From assembly GCA_004794785.1 (NCBI GenBank), contig SJOL01003073.1:93027-157026 (forward strand): DNA of 64,000 nucleotides, written 5' to 3'. The notes under the pieces are model-generated. The model did not search any database. It was not told the origin of the DNA and was given only the letters and a program-made list of their open reading frames with translations. The stretch comes from Opisthorchis felineus. Its lineage: Eukaryota; Platyhelminthes; Trematoda; Opisthorchiida; Opisthorchiidae. Position numbers and translations under genes: made by a program. This document shows positions 11,930 through 24,930 of the stretch, piece after piece. How positions within the stretch are numbered: position 1 is the stretch's first letter; each line of letters opens with the position of its first letter.

Positions 11930-14389
11930 GTCTATTTTTTGAAACAGTGGTAATATTATAACGGAGCGAATTGTGACATAACCGGCCGGATGCGTTCGAG
12001 TAGAATCGTTCCATTTATTTTATGCACACACGTTTATCTACATGAATTATGAGTCCTTTGCTGAGCCCTTGTTGCCTTTGTTGAGCTCACCCTTTTTAAC
12101 TACCAAGTTTCTGGCTACGAAGTGATTTGCTCCGTCATAAATTGTGCTTTGGATAGTTACTCCGAACGGATAGACGAAAAATTCTATGACATTTTGCCTG
12201 CTTGCAGATTTCAAAACGCAGTTGCTTTGAACTAGCATGGCGTATTTCAAACACGAGATTCAGCTGTGTAATTTGTCTCATTTTCAACTGATGGAACTAT
12301 CATTGACCTACAGCTTGTTTAGTGACTGTTCATGCGAATGGTGCAATTTACAGCGAACGCTATAAGGTACGACCGAGTTTGGCTTGTATACAAAACCCTT
12401 CTCAAAATTTTAACGAGAACCTCGGTTGCTGCAGAGAAACACCGAGGTGATAATAACACCGGCCAATTAGGCTTTAATAGGAAACAAGTTTTACCAGAGA
12501 TAACAGTGACTTTCGAGCCTCAATGTGCTCAATCAGACTCTTGATTTATACGCTTGGTCTCAACTTTGCTGTCGGAGGGGTTCGTACAACTGCAAACTTT
12601 GCATCAAAGTCAGAAGAAAGTTGTCTATTTCCAAACCAGTTCAACAGTATTATAGTATTCTAACGAATTAACCAGAATAAAACGCACCGAGAGAACTGAA
12701 GCTTCTTAATGAAACCTGCCAAAGGGGCAGGACAGGTGAGAGTTCGATTCGTACATATGTACAACTGAATGATTCCGCTACATATTGTACAACGGCTGTC
12801 ACCAGGAGCAAGTGTGGCTCAGTGATTCACGTCATAGTAAGGTATAGCAACGACAAATCTGACTCATCCTCAAAGTGCGAACGCAATTCCTTCACTGAAT
12901 GAATAGTAAGCCTCTTGAAGATTTTCCCTCTAATAGGCAGTCCTGTGACACGTTGGGCTAATTTCCTGACCCCCTTAAGGACACAATCAACGTAAAGGCA
13001 AACACACACTCTGGTACCAGGCTTTGACTTTGGAAATTGCTCAAAATTACAGTGATCCCCGAAAGTATTCTAGGGATTCAGTTGAAAAATAGCCACAGAA
13101 TGGAGTGCGGCACTCCTCAGGCACAGGAAAATCCATGCAACTGAGAAGTCCAATTAAGCATTCTGATACCATTGGTAAGTGGGTAAGGTCAAGCATGGTA
13201 TATAGGAGGGCACCGGTGGATGCCCATCCGTACACCTCAAAACAGGACGTCGTGGGTTGGATTAGGTCAGTGTTAGAAACATCCTGTCGCCACCTATCTG
13301 GAGTTTTTTCACTAGGGGTAGCGAACTGCCAAGTTATCGTCACCCACATGGACAGTATGATCAGTAAAAATAGGAATGATGAAGCTGCTCCGTTCTCATT
13401 CGAAGAGTGAAAGCCTAATGTGAAAGAATGTAAAGCTGATTGGGCTAGAGAGATTTTTGACGACAGATCTCCCTCCACCCAGACTGTTAAGTTAAATTTT
13501 CTCATCCTTGAATCTTGAAAATAGTGTTGGATATACAGTTCATCACAAAATAACACAGTCACACATAAAAGGTGTCTGGATCCATCTATGTCTACCAGAT
13601 GACTGTTACCTGAGCAGTGGTTAGAAGTTTATGACCCACTTCATACCATAATTGGGTATGTTTTGAGGATAAAGCCGAAACCGTTGTATTAAGGACGGGT
13701 TGAGGAAAGCAAGGCAAGAGCTTTCCAAGCAGAGTAAGTGTAGCACATCAACTTTAGATAACATGAACATCTTCATTGACAAAGATCCAGCATACCTCTT
13801 TGTTGGTTACTGCTATATTCTCCAGGCAGTCGAGCATCTGGCTAATAATGGTGAGACAAGGTGATCAGATTTGCAAGGAAGCGGAAATGTGAAACTGTAA
13901 CTTTGAAAACAACTATTTTAACAAGAAGACCGGATTAGGGAAGCGCGCTTTTTTACGTTTGCTGAATTCTTGCGTCGTTTTCTGCTGCAATTCAGGTTCA
14001 CCACACATTGACATGTTCGAGACATGACAGCAAGTGAAAGCAGCTAGCTCTTGTTGTCCTTTTCACTTTTTATCAGATATCTGGATCCCTCTCAAGTGTT
14101 AATAAGATTTGCTTAATTCAGCAAACATATTTTAATTCTGTATTACCCGTTTGTACAGAGTTTCTGAACCGGCGAAATCCCCAAAGCAAGATTTCAAGGT
14201 TTCACTGAGAGGGGTTCCAAGGTTAGGAGACATCTACTGCCGCAACACTAACTATATGTAAGATTTATTGTTACATTACCATGGTAACAGTTCCTGCTAA
14301 ATTCACGCAAATGTTTGTTGTTGCTCATGACATAAGTTTCCATCATCAGAGGTGTTTCGTGGTCGGCAGCACCAACAGCATCCTTATAG
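11930..14389. other. No supportable gene
   Basis: The region holds the longest open frame outside the confident genes, 13047-13562 (-), 171 codons, overlapped by a 101-codon plus-strand frame at 13105-13410. Neither has a motif or a persuasive exon boundary, and each is partly the shadow of the other. No repeat family recognised. Confidence 0.4.
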
Positions 14390-14414
14390 TCATCATCATC
14401 ATTACCATTATTAG

Positions 14415-14448
<34 letters not shown>
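14390..14448. repeat. Microsatellite, (ATC)n then (ATT)n
   Basis: A run of TCATCATCATC leads into an interrupted ATT repeat. It is a simple trinucleotide tract with no coding frame of interest. Confidence 0.9.
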
Positions 14449-14459
14449 GACAGCAACAC

Positions 14460-16134
14460 ACTGTGTTAGTGAATGCTGTCACTCAACTCTCATGAGGAAA
14501 GAATACCTTAGTAAATAGTGGAAGAAAAGTGAAGGGGTTATGATTAAGCTTAGATAACATGTTGTCCATAAATAAGAGGGCCAAGAACAAAGTGCCTACA
14601 CTTTCAAACTGCTGGGCGGTAATGTCATACTTGCGTAGCCCTATTGAGCTTCCATCCCTGTGCGAAGACAGCCATTTGGGCCATAGCCGGGAAGTCACGG
14701 ATATCCCACGATACCCATTTTGACCCGAACCAATTTCATTTTGCAATGCCACGTCAGGAATAGTCACCCGGGTTAGGAGTCGAAAACAGCACTTCCTCTG
14801 GTGTAGGGGGGTCGTTCGTGCACCGTAGATATCCAGACCACAGTAAACCGATACACTACGCCTGTGGCCCTGGTGATTCTCCTCCGTTTCCTAGGGCTAC
14901 ATGCTGCGGAAGTGCAGCGGATACCTGAAGAATCCTACAAAGGCATACATGACTGAACATTTGGAGACGACGTTTAGCAATCATGGAATGAGACCGCCTG
15001 TGAAGCGTTCTACTCCTCTTGGAATTCTGTACAGGTACAAAATCAACATGTGGCAACACGAGTCAGGTGCACATTGTGTGTAGAGTTTTCTTTCTGAGTG
15101 CACCTATTCCCAAATGCTGCAGAGCTGAGAGATGTGTGAAACCCAAAAACGTTCTCGGGCCCAGGACTTTCACTGATCAAAATGCTCGCCACCCTACAAT
15201 TAACAGATTGGCGAATGCACATCAAAAATTCTACTAGTGGTGGAGAGAAACCTGGTGAATGGATAACCATCCGGGTGAAAGCCTGTAAAATTGTATCCGG
15301 GTTTGAGTAGAAATAACATAAGTGCACATAATGTGACCTTCCTTCTGTTGGGCTTGTCATGCGGCAGAAGTCGATCGTGCCACACTGTGCCCAACTCTTC
15401 ACCAGAATAATGGTTTGCATGTCAGCTGGTCGATATCTATCGTTCTCCGGATCTTATGCTGTCAGAACGATCTACAGGATGCTGTTTCAAGGTCGCTTTA
15501 CCTAATTCTTACTTGAATCAGATGAACTAATTCATTTTTTCACTATTTATCCTCCTGTGACTTTTTTCAGTAGTCTTTCATACGTTTGTGATATGCCAAT
15601 GGCAATCCAGTTAATACTATGTTCTCAGCTATCGCAGGACATGAGCTTGATGATTCAAATGATAGAGGTAAATTGCCTCGGGGCTTTTATTGCTCACACA
15701 GTTGAAGTACGGCAGGAAACACAGTGCTTCTACTAGTCTGAGGATGCAAAAGCTGGCCTGAGAATCCTATCTACCGACAGCATTAAACCCGTGTGGCCGA
15801 CACAACAGTTCCGGCTTCTCTGCCATTTCCATCATGTTCTGGTTAACTGTATCCAGATTGGTTTCCTGAACAACCTTAGTTTATATAATGTAGTCGACTT
15901 TTGAAGTGGGTCCATTACCGGAGGTACATTTCCGTGCTTTGCTTATAGTTGTATCGGATTAAACCGGAGTACCGAAATAAACCGTGGGAACTAAGCGAAT
16001 CGGAGGCAAAAGTGACATGCATTTTGGCTTTCACAATCCTGGAAATGACCGAGAGAAAAACAGTAAATTTTGCCCACAAGACGAGCTTGTTTTGTAGATG
16101 AATATTATCTTCATCACCATTGCCAAAAAAACAG
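14460..16134. other. No supportable gene
   Basis: Frames up to 125 codons occur, for example 15043-15420 (-), but they overlap frames on other strands and show no domain. Nothing else was recognised. Confidence 0.45.
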
Positions 16135-16660
16135 ATGAGGACACTGGCCTTTCACTGCCGTAAAACCACATCAATTTATTTCAATAAGGCCTCATAATGG
16201 AAAGTAGAAACAAATGGGACAGGGAGGAGGACCCAGGGCTAACCTACAACAAACATCCAAGGTACCTACATCTCCAACACTCAGTCAGACAACCTAACTG
16301 TATGAACGCCACTGACATTGGTTAGCTCAAAAGTTTCGTAATAATATTCCTTCCTGCCATATCAAAATTTGTCCAGTTCCAGGTCTTCGCCACTCCAAGT
16401 TAAAAATCGGGAAACAGTCCCCCTCTCAGAATACATGGTCCAACCATCTTAGCTTACAATGCTGGATGCATTCCTTGAGTGAAGTACCTCTCTGCCTCGC
16501 CAAAAACCCGTCTCCTGACCACCGCACTGCGAATTCGTTGGTTCCAGGCTACTCCAGCTATACTTCTGAAAAATAGTTTGTCAAAGACCTGAAGATGTCT
16601 CACTTCCTTCGTCTGAAGTGGCCAGTTCTCACAGCCGTACAACAAAACAGCCCGCACAAA
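16135..16660 (-). pseudogene. RTE-type non-LTR retrotransposon, 3' end (copy B)
   Basis: The minus strand from 16657 encodes a continuous stretch typical of the C-terminal region of RTE endonuclease-reverse transcriptases: LLYGCENWPL, a LQVFDKLFFRSIAG segment, and VRRRVFGEAE, followed by a stop. Downstream sequence is shared with copy A at 2085-2645 (both the ACCACCGCA...GAATTCGTTGGTTCCA block and the AT-rich 3' part). Copy B has fewer frame breaks in the shared coding part and is probably younger. It lacks the RT and endonuclease domains, which is the usual result of 5' truncation during target-primed insertion. Confidence 0.85.
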
Positions 16661-18747
16661 TTATTCAATTTATGACCTCTACGTATCCGCCACCTGCTTA
16701 TGACAATGATGAGGAAACACTCCATAATAGTCCGTGGTTTAACTTGTCTCTTTCTACAGGACAGAACCAATGAAAGATAGGGTCATTTGACTTGATTAGT
16801 GTACAGGCTAAGGACTCAGTCTTGGAAATAAAGCAGCTTCCATTACTGAGATAAGCGCAGCAATGCCTTTGAAAGGCAAGAAGCCAGGCAGCAACTGGCC
16901 TTACTGTACGACTTCTTGCTCAGCAAACCGACAAGTAACACGGTGTCTGAGAGACGGCTGCACCACAGGATGACCCCGAATGAGCAACAAGGGAACGATA
17001 AGGCACTGCGGATAAGTCTGTTGCTATACAGTGCACTGGTGATGAACCAGAAGCTGACAGTTTCAACAATTTGAACATTGTTAGTTTAATAAGAGTGTGA
17101 CTGGAAAGAATTTATTTGATAGCGATAAGTGCTCAAAAGTCATATCTTATTTGTTTAGTGGTTTGCAGATCAGAACCGTCAGATTGAAGCGAATATTCCT
17201 TTTTTAAGGATGTTCATTCTAAAGTGAACTTTTCACAGTAGTTGTCAAGGTTAGTGCATGAAAATGGAATAAAATAACCTTTTGTGGGAGTAGACGGGTA
17301 ACGAAATCCATGGTGTAGTAAAGGCAGTTTGAGTCTTGTTCTCAAGTTGTTCTACATTTGAACTGGCATGAGTTCACTCATGTATTTCGCGGATGAAGCG
17401 CGTTTTCTGGTTCATCAAAACCTATCATTGACAACATTGTAAGCAAACAAGTAATTAATTTATTCAACTTTATCCTAAAGATTTATGTGAAGTTTTTAGC
17501 TGAATAAAGAACTGTCTGCTTTCTATGAAGCTTGAATTACACCATAGGAACGTGATTAATCTTTGAATGGTCCAATGAACCAAGCCCACTGCCGTGGTGT
17601 TCGTGAGTTCACTGATTATTTCTGCTGTTCCAAACTTGAGAGAGATTCACATGAGCGCTGCTCTACAAAGAATTTAATTGATGAACGTGGGAAAACCAGC
17701 CCTTCACATAAGCTCGGGTAGACGAAAACAAAATCAAGTTCTCACTAGTAGAAGGCACATTTCAAGTAAGGAAACGTAAAGTAACCTTCGAGACAAAAAC
17801 GATGAACTAGTTTCGAAATATGAAACCACCACTATCCTAAGTACCTCACTGACATAAGCTGGCATAGTTCTGTTCTAATCGAGGCGCTGTCCTTTAATTA
17901 CATTAGTTCGGTTAATCTGTCTCTTAAAGCGTTCAGAATAAGTGTTGCATTAGGAAAAATGAACGCACTGTAGAATCTGATAAGCGGGAATTGGCAAAAT
18001 GCTCTACAAGACTTGTGAAAGTTGCCTGAGCCCACAGGATAAGTTTCACCGTTCAAATGTTTAGGCTCAGAGTTGCAATAACGCAGATGTTGAGCATGTA
18101 TATAGACAGAATTACTAGTCAATCAGGAAAAAGGGACCTCTCTAGAAGTTAACAGAGACTGAGTAAAGCAGAATAAATTTGGGCTGCGAAGTCGGTGTAA
18201 TCTACTGTTGAGCCAGCAATGTCCCGCTCCACCGCTCCAAAATTAGCCTGAGTCCAGCTTAGATTTGCGCTTAACCTTGGGGGGGGGGCAATCAGCTTTT
18301 CGCCGCACTGTTGAAAATCTGTAGAAGTCCAGATGACTTTGTGTGGAATGAAATGTCCCAGTGCATTCCAGTCCAAACCATACACATACATATCTTTCGA
18401 TAACTTTGAAATGTGAGGCTGAAGGTCATTGATGTAAATCTTAGGTTACGAAAAACAAGTGTTTGAGCGCATTTAAACAAACATAGACTTTACGTTGTCA
18501 ACTTTTAGTCGTTTTGCTCCCCAGAAACTAATACTAACCGAATTTCCAGTCAGACTACCACGTAATGGATGCGCAATACGTGATGGTTCTCAATATCAGC
18601 AACATGAGCAAGCCAGTGCACTTGAGAACATCTAATGTAATCTATCTGGTCGTTATTATATGTTTACAGCAGATGGTATCCCGTTAGTCAAATAGGGTAT
18701 CCAAAAATGGGTACATTTTTATCCACAGGTAACAGGTATTTGATGAG
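16661..18747. other. No supportable gene; one G homopolymer
   Basis: Open frames of up to 80 codons only. A run of about ten G residues lies at 18279-18288. The interval lies downstream of the 501-codon minus-strand frame. If the donor at 18782 is used, an acceptor and later exons of that gene should lie here or further left, but I cannot identify them with confidence. Confidence 0.45.
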
Positions 18748-18782
18748 TTAGTAAAAGCAAAATAAAATATGAGGCATCTTAC

Positions 18783-20253
18783 CTCCTTGTTGTGTTACAG
18801 CATTCCATGTGGCCAGTCTTCTGGTGCTCCGTTGACGAATCACTTTCGGTACATCCAGGACAAGAGCGGTGCAACATTTGTACTTGGGCCCAGGATACGT
18901 GTACGTCCTTTGAGCTGAGTGACAGTTCTCAGTCTGACTTCGAAAGTCATCGTGAACAGTAAGAGGATTTTCCCGTCTGTTTAACATCAATGGTTCTAAC
19001 GGTAGAAAATCACGGTCTTCTGATCCTAAACGCCTCAAATGCGCGTCTAGGCTGCATTCACGCTTCGGATCATGCCCTTCTTTCCTGATGGTCATGATGC
19101 GCGGGCAGGGGGGCCTAATCGGGGTTGGTGGCTTAGGTGTAATTCGTACCTCATCTGCACCCATCGATTTACTGGCATCCGCCGTTAGCACAAAGTTGCT
19201 TTTGCTGGTATCCATAATTCTGCTGCTTATCAGCTCTTGATTATGAGAGGATGTGCGAAAAGGCATAGGAACAGTGGAGCCTGTTTCCAGTGTCACTTTG
19301 TTGAAACCATCCAGGTGTTTTCTTGATGGTTTGGTGGATTGGTGAGTTTCCGGTGGCCGAGGAAATGACTGACCTGTACTTGAGACTAAATCAGGAGATC
19401 GACTTGCATCTTTTTTCACCTTCAACACTTTTAGAGGCTCAGCTGACTCTCTGGAAGTTTTCTGCGACATTTGTAGACCAACACACAGAGTCGCAGAAAC
19501 CGTTTTGGGTCTATATGAAGGACCTAAATCTTGACGGCATAGTTCTCTCATACTTTCTGAAAGTGAACGGCTTTTCATTTTGCGTGTTCTTAATTTGGGT
19601 GTCGGTGTTCGTTCTCTTGAGTCCGAAATGCTTTCCAACTCGCTCGTATTGCTGAATGGGACAGATGCAGGCCGGCTCGAAGTGGTTGTTTCCAAAGTCA
19701 TCTGAGAAGTGTCCTCCGGTCTATCAAAACCGTCCAGCAACCGTGAATCATTCGGCTCTTCCATTTTTTCAGTCACTGAACAAACTTCCTTCTCCTCCAC
19801 ATGGTGTTCTTTATTTGTTCTTGTTTCTCCACTCAAAGTTAAGTGAATAGACTGTCGATGAAGCTTGACCGAATCTGAAACACGTAGTGGAATAACGCCT
19901 AACGGGGGTGTACTTGGTAGCTCTATCGTAGGAGTAAATTTAATACTGTACTGCATTTTGGGTAGTGCACTGTAATTTTCTTGCATATGTCGTCCATTTA
20001 GAGAGGTGTTCTCTTTTATCCCATCGGTCGATTTTCTCAAATCCACATGAGATTTGCCGTCATTTTCGGGACAACTTCTGGTGGGTATTGTGCTTTCATT
20101 ACGCGGATCACAAGAGAACAGATTCACCAAGGATTGTATACTGCAGTTTGCATATCCTCCTTGAGTACTTGCGGGAGCAAACACTGAATCTCGCAGTTCC
20201 TTTACTTTCTGTCTTGATGACCTTTCATTCCATGATTGTGCTCGCTGGCCCAT
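18783..20253 (-). CDS. Exon of an unrecognised Ser/Thr/Pro-rich protein
   Basis: A frame of 501 codons (to the stop at 18748) is open on the minus strand. That is far longer than chance frames in this window and is the strongest coding signal here. It starts at ATG 20253, and an in-frame TAA lies eleven codons upstream, so the ATG is a plausible true start. Near its end the sequence GGAG|GTAAG places a consensus splice donor at 18782-18781, so the exon probably stops at 18783 after about 490 codons, in phase 1, and the last few codons of the open frame are intronic. The product is hydrophilic and low in complexity, with clusters of Ser, Thr, Pro, Arg and Lys, an acidic stretch near residues 150-170, a proline-rich piece (KPPTPIRPPCPR) near residue 390, and a basic C-terminal end (RQRSTRRLATW). 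No signal peptide, membrane segment or catalytic motif is visible. The composition suits a disordered cytoskeletal, scaffold or regulatory protein, but no family is claimed. Confidence 0.75.
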
Positions 20254-21260
20254 AGGTTTAAATGTCTTTGTAAAACTAGTTTAATGTTCAGTATGATCAG
20301 CCCCTGTGTTATTTTCTAGAAATTTTCCGTTTGTGATCACGTTGTTCATGAAGGCACTGACAGTTAGAGGTGATTTATAAACGCCACAGTTCAAAGCGTC
20401 CTCAGTCATTGCTGACTGATCCAGATAGGCAGCGTTAGTGATCTACGGATGATATCTCCTCTGTAGGGTCACAGCTAGCAATTTAACAAATAAGTAACAA
20501 AACTTCACGGAGCACGCTTAAGAGTGTATCATTTGTCTCCGAGAAGAGAAGCGGTTCATCAGTCATCTCTACGCGCATACATTGTGATAATGAATCAATT
20601 CAGCACACCAATACACTCCTTTATACGGAGCCTGGCACACACAAGCTCAAGCAAACACACTTACCAATGGCGATGCAAAGCCAAGTATCGATCAGACTAT
20701 GAACGCCAATCTCGTCATCTTGCCTGATGGTAAGCAAAGCTTTTCATTTAATGTCACAACAGGAAATCGAATAACTTCTTATTTTTCACTGGCCGTTATC
20801 CTTGACTTGATGCTCCACTTTTATTTTCAGCTTCGAATATCCCTGGATTTAGGCGCTGTTCACAAAGATATGTTTGCAAAAATACGATTTCTGTGCCACA
20901 GGGAATTATCGGTCGAAAGTCGAGCTTACCCCACAAGAGGAAGTATTGGATTCATCAAACTGCGATTCTGGATTCACTATCGTGAACTAAGAAAGACAAT
21001 AAGTACCGTTTCGAAAATTTTGTTGGGTGAATGACCCCGTAAACAGATAAAACGACCTATTAGAACATGAGCACTAAATTTGCACATACGCGTAATTTTC
21101 GTCATGATGGCAGAGGCTGTTTTGAAAAATGCCAGTATAAGAATTTCCATTTTGTGACAAACCCTATCCCCAATCTGTTATTAAACCGTCACCACCGGAA
21201 ACGAGGAAAGCGTCTCTTACTGCGAAGTGCACGATGATAAACAGTTTTCATTTACTGAGG
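20254..21260. other. Upstream region of the 501-codon frame; no gene seen
   Basis: It contains a plus-strand frame of 111 codons (20699-21034) without motifs. The promoter and 5' untranslated exon of the minus-strand gene should lie here, but I see no TATA box or other element that decides the matter. Confidence 0.4.
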
Positions 21261-21497
21261 TTAGTTAACAAGCTGTTCTTGGTCGTAGAACCCAGTTACC
21301 ATAGGTTTTTGCTTTGTTTCACAAATAGAGGAAGCTCCTTCTAGCAACCTGGTATTGATGTCTTGATATACTACACTTTGATGAAATTTGCCTTGCTTCT
21401 TCATACTTGGTGTGGTTGCGAGATTTTTCAGTTTTTGACTGTACCCATCCTTTATTTTTGTGACAGCCTCTTTTCGTGTCAGCTCATACTGTTTCAA
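21261..21497 (-). CDS. Candidate terminal exon, Lys/Gln-rich
   Basis: The minus-strand frame encodes about 78 residues that look like protein rather than noise: a charged N-terminal part (YELTRKEAVTKIKDGY, then QKLKNL) that could form a short helix or coiled coil, then a polar segment ending FYDQEQLVN before TAA. There is no ATG at the beginning. The frame is closed by a TAA four codons upstream, so a 5' exon would have to join through an acceptor such as the AG near 21490, which has a poor pyrimidine tract. It could be the last exon of a gene lying to the right, a pseudogene piece, or chance. No family recognised. Confidence 0.3.
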   Translation of the reverse strand: MKQYELTRKEAVTKIKDGYSQKLKNLATTPSMKKQGKFHQSVVYQDINTRLLEGASSICETKQKPMVTGFYDQEQLVN

Positions 21498-21559
21498 CTT
21501 CCAGTTTTAAGTTGCTGGCCCTATGGTGCGCTGTTAGGTCGGAATTGCCGTTTCTGAAC

Positions 21560-24500
21560 ATACTGGCAAGGTCTCTGTCAGAAAGATTTTGATATCCTTT
21601 AAAACGAACGATAAAGTATGTTATGGCTCCATACAACTTTACTCTATAGGCTGGTGCGAATAATGACTGAAGTTACACTGGAAATTGTGACCTTCTGTAC
21701 TAGTTTTTGAAGCTGTTTGTCTAAGTTGTTTAAATCAGGTGATCATATCCGGTGATATGTAGTGCAAAATTAGACAGACAGCAAGGCTATTCTCTGATAA
21801 CACGTGACGTGCTCATTCGTAATTGTCAGGTAATACGCCCACAGTTCGCGTTAGTTATAATCATGGGACTGCACCTTCGGAGCGTCCACACACATTGGTT
21901 TTGATAGTTTATGGGTCAACGTAGCAAAGTTTGCATGTGATGGGTAAGCTGTGACCTTGCACGATCAGCTGAAACGTTAATGACGTGTGCGGAACCTAGT
22001 GACTGGAGTTTAGGTGTCGAATGCCAGATACCGAGAACAAGACGGTAACGGGGATTGAAGTGGAAATTTTTGTGGCATCCTCCAGGTGCCTGTAGTCCAG
22101 GATGCCATTATAACGAACATCGGTACTAATAAAACATACTGTAGTTGGTCTCTGGTGTTATCACCAAATCACAGAAGAGAGTTTGGGTCTCACGCTGCCT
22201 ATCAGTCTGATTAGCATGCCATGTTATCACTGAATGAACGCGTGATGTTTTACGCAGGTGCAACTGAATCATTTACCGCAAGAAAAATTTCGCGATGTGT
22301 TAGTTCATTGATATTACAGTACAGCCCACCACAGTTTTAGCGTTCGAAATGCTTCATTTAGTGATTGTGAAAAGTGTTCCGGTCCTATGTTACTCTGAAG
22401 CTAATTATCCAACTGTTAGACAGCAGACTGCTTCATTATGCTGTGTCTGTAAGAAGCTTCTGTTCAACAAATTATTCGAAGAAGTAAACGTATATGGAGA
22501 TTCCTAATTCCCTGACAAAGGAATCCAGCAAAGGAGATTAGTTAGCAGTCTACCAGGCATCAGGAAACGCCCTGACGAGATGTTTCATACCTAATAAAGT
22601 TAATATGGTCATCGCGGTTATGGCGATTTTTGCAGAATGGGGTGAAGTTTTCATGGTTTTGTTTCATTATGACGTGGTTTCGTGTTCACTCTTCAACTAA
22701 GGAATAGACTAGAATATTTTCCAGCACCAGGATAGAGTGAGGAATTTCGCTTATCTGAAAGGTAAGATGTTCTCTCTTTGAAAGTTCAGCATTATCGAAA
22801 TATATTTTATATCAAAGAACACCTAAAAATCGGAAGAATGGCGCTCACTGTCGCAGATCCCAGAAAGTGACCAGACAAGACTGACTAGCCGCCAGCAGTG
22901 TAGGACGACGGCGGATCGGCCAATCAGAAAACAAGATGGTCACATCTGATTCGGGACAGGCCACTGACGGGGGGAGGCTCATTCACGAATAATGGCAATT
23001 GGACTCAGATTGCGAACTCCCAAGTCAAGTAAATATACAGATTACTTGGCAGACTGACTGAGAAAACAGCTGAGTAGACCATGAATCACACATTTAATTA
23101 CCTCAGCCACGCACCAGGTACACACGAGATGAATTGGCATTAATTAATCCCGGTCGCTGATTTGGAGCATTTTAATTTGGCTGCTTATGTCAACGGGCCA
23201 CAGCCAATTAGCATGTGAATTCCGTAACAGACAGGTTAGTATCGCTATAGCCTGTCTAAGCATCAGAAAACCCCACTAGTTGTCAGCCACTCGTGGCTAA
23301 ATGGTTTAGTGTTTTAACACCAGCTGGCTGGTCACGGAATCTCATGAAATGCGCACTGTTAATGACTCCTAATAAGGACGAAACGGCTGTAGAGAGTTTC
23401 TTGGCTTTTCGGCATAGAATGATTTCACTTACCAGACGAAATTTCCATTGAAATCTTGAAAAACCTATATGCCTTCCTGTACAAATTTTAGAGCTCAGAT
23501 GGTCATCATCGATAGCTTCCTTCGAAATCTTAGCAAGAAGCTCAGTAAAGATAACTTGCTCAACAATTGCATCGTGGACACACGTATCCATCCCAGGCGT
23601 GTATAATAACAACTCTTTTTGCAATTAGACGAAAACTGTTGGAGTTGGACAAACCCATAAGCATTACTAATTTCGCCAGGCGCATTCTGAAAACTAAGGT
23701 ACACACAGCTAGGCAGTCCATTCCTACTTGAAAAGCATCCCCTAGTTGCAGATTTCCAGCATAAACTCTACACATCTTACTACGACGTTTTCTTAGAAGG
23801 AAGTGTAGACCGAATGCTCCAATAAACCAGACACACACCACAGTTCTTCTCCCCTAAATATTCCCTCCCAAAGAGACCTAAGCAAGATCTATATACTCTA
23901 ATCCCATGATAGTTGTCTGAAAATTGTTATTACCAAGCAAAGATCACTCTGAGTAAAATTCCTCACAACAAGGATAAAAATGTGAAATTAGTGTACCCTG
24001 ACAACAGTTACGTATCTTATCAGCAGGATGAATATAGGCGCTCTTTGAACTGACTGGGGTCTTGTACGGCACAAAACCACAAATGTCTGCCTCCAATGGT
24101 GATTATCTTTCAAATGAGGTCACCGATGGCTGTCCCATTGAAACCCTTCCAGTAATTAAACCTCTCACAGAAGAACTCAGCTATCCAGAAAGAGATCTTC
24201 TGGCGGAGCTGTCCTAAGCCTCACCAAAGTTGGAAAGCTGTAATTTCAACTGTGAGTGCAACTCATGGAGGTCACAAAAAATCAAAGGACTCAGCCAGAA
24301 TGTCGGTTGAAGATGTCACACAACCTTTGTCAGCATCATCATCCATCAATCTTAATTATAATTCCATGCAAGTGCCGGTATATAGGTTTGATTCTAGGGC
24401 CATCATTCGATTTGCAAACAATCTTCAGTAAACCCTAATAGTCAGAAGAGACTACCGTTGCTCGGCTTCTGATACACCTTTCAACGTCTGCGACCTTCCC

Positions 24501-24778
24501 AGAAGAGATTACGTACCGGGGGGTGCCAGTTGCGGTCGTTATTTTCAGTCGCCCTTTTAAGAAGGAAACAAACACGTAGAACAGGTCAATTTCACATTAC
24601 ACAGAATGACTACTATCTGGCTAGACTCTGAACTGGCATCCTAAAATTTGCCATTTCCAACTACAACACCTGTCCGTCTTATAAGCAACAATACCAAAAA
24701 TAGGACGATGTTAAAGTTAATTTAACTGGTATAATCATGTGTATACCTACTTGGTTTTCAGGGGATATTCACCAAAAT
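21560..24778. other. No supportable gene
   Basis: Three overlapping minus-strand frames at 23283-23841 (up to 113 codons) share no domain and have no clear splice signals. The rest has only short frames. No recognised repeat. Confidence 0.4.
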
Positions 24779-24832
24779 TTCAGCTGGATTCCTCGTTTAT
24801 GATGTTCTTCTTCAACTGAATGTGCATCTCCA
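24779..24832. repeat. Fragment of the hammerhead-repeat family tail
   Basis: The segment TCGTTTATGATG followed by TTCAACTGAATGTGCA resembles the inner part of the unit at 58247-58265 and the sequence at 36590-36620. It lies about 100 bases from the full unit at 24931-25100 and may be a detached part of the same insertion. Confidence 0.4.
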
Positions 24833-24930
24833 GGCCGCCTCATGTTTCAGTTGGTACGATATTCGAGATTTCCCAGTGCATTTTATAGACATAACACACT
24901 ACTCATAATGTTTCTGAGAACTCCCTGACA

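Noticed and set aside
13047..13562. 171-codon minus-strand frame overlapped by a 101-codon plus-strand frame
   Set aside because: No domain, no supporting splice signals, and overlapping frames on both strands indicate a chance low-stop region. Kept only as an unassigned stretch.
22960..23290. Purine tract GACGGGGGGAGG as a possible LTR boundary
   Set aside because: It is not followed by a TG start, and no pol sequence precedes it.
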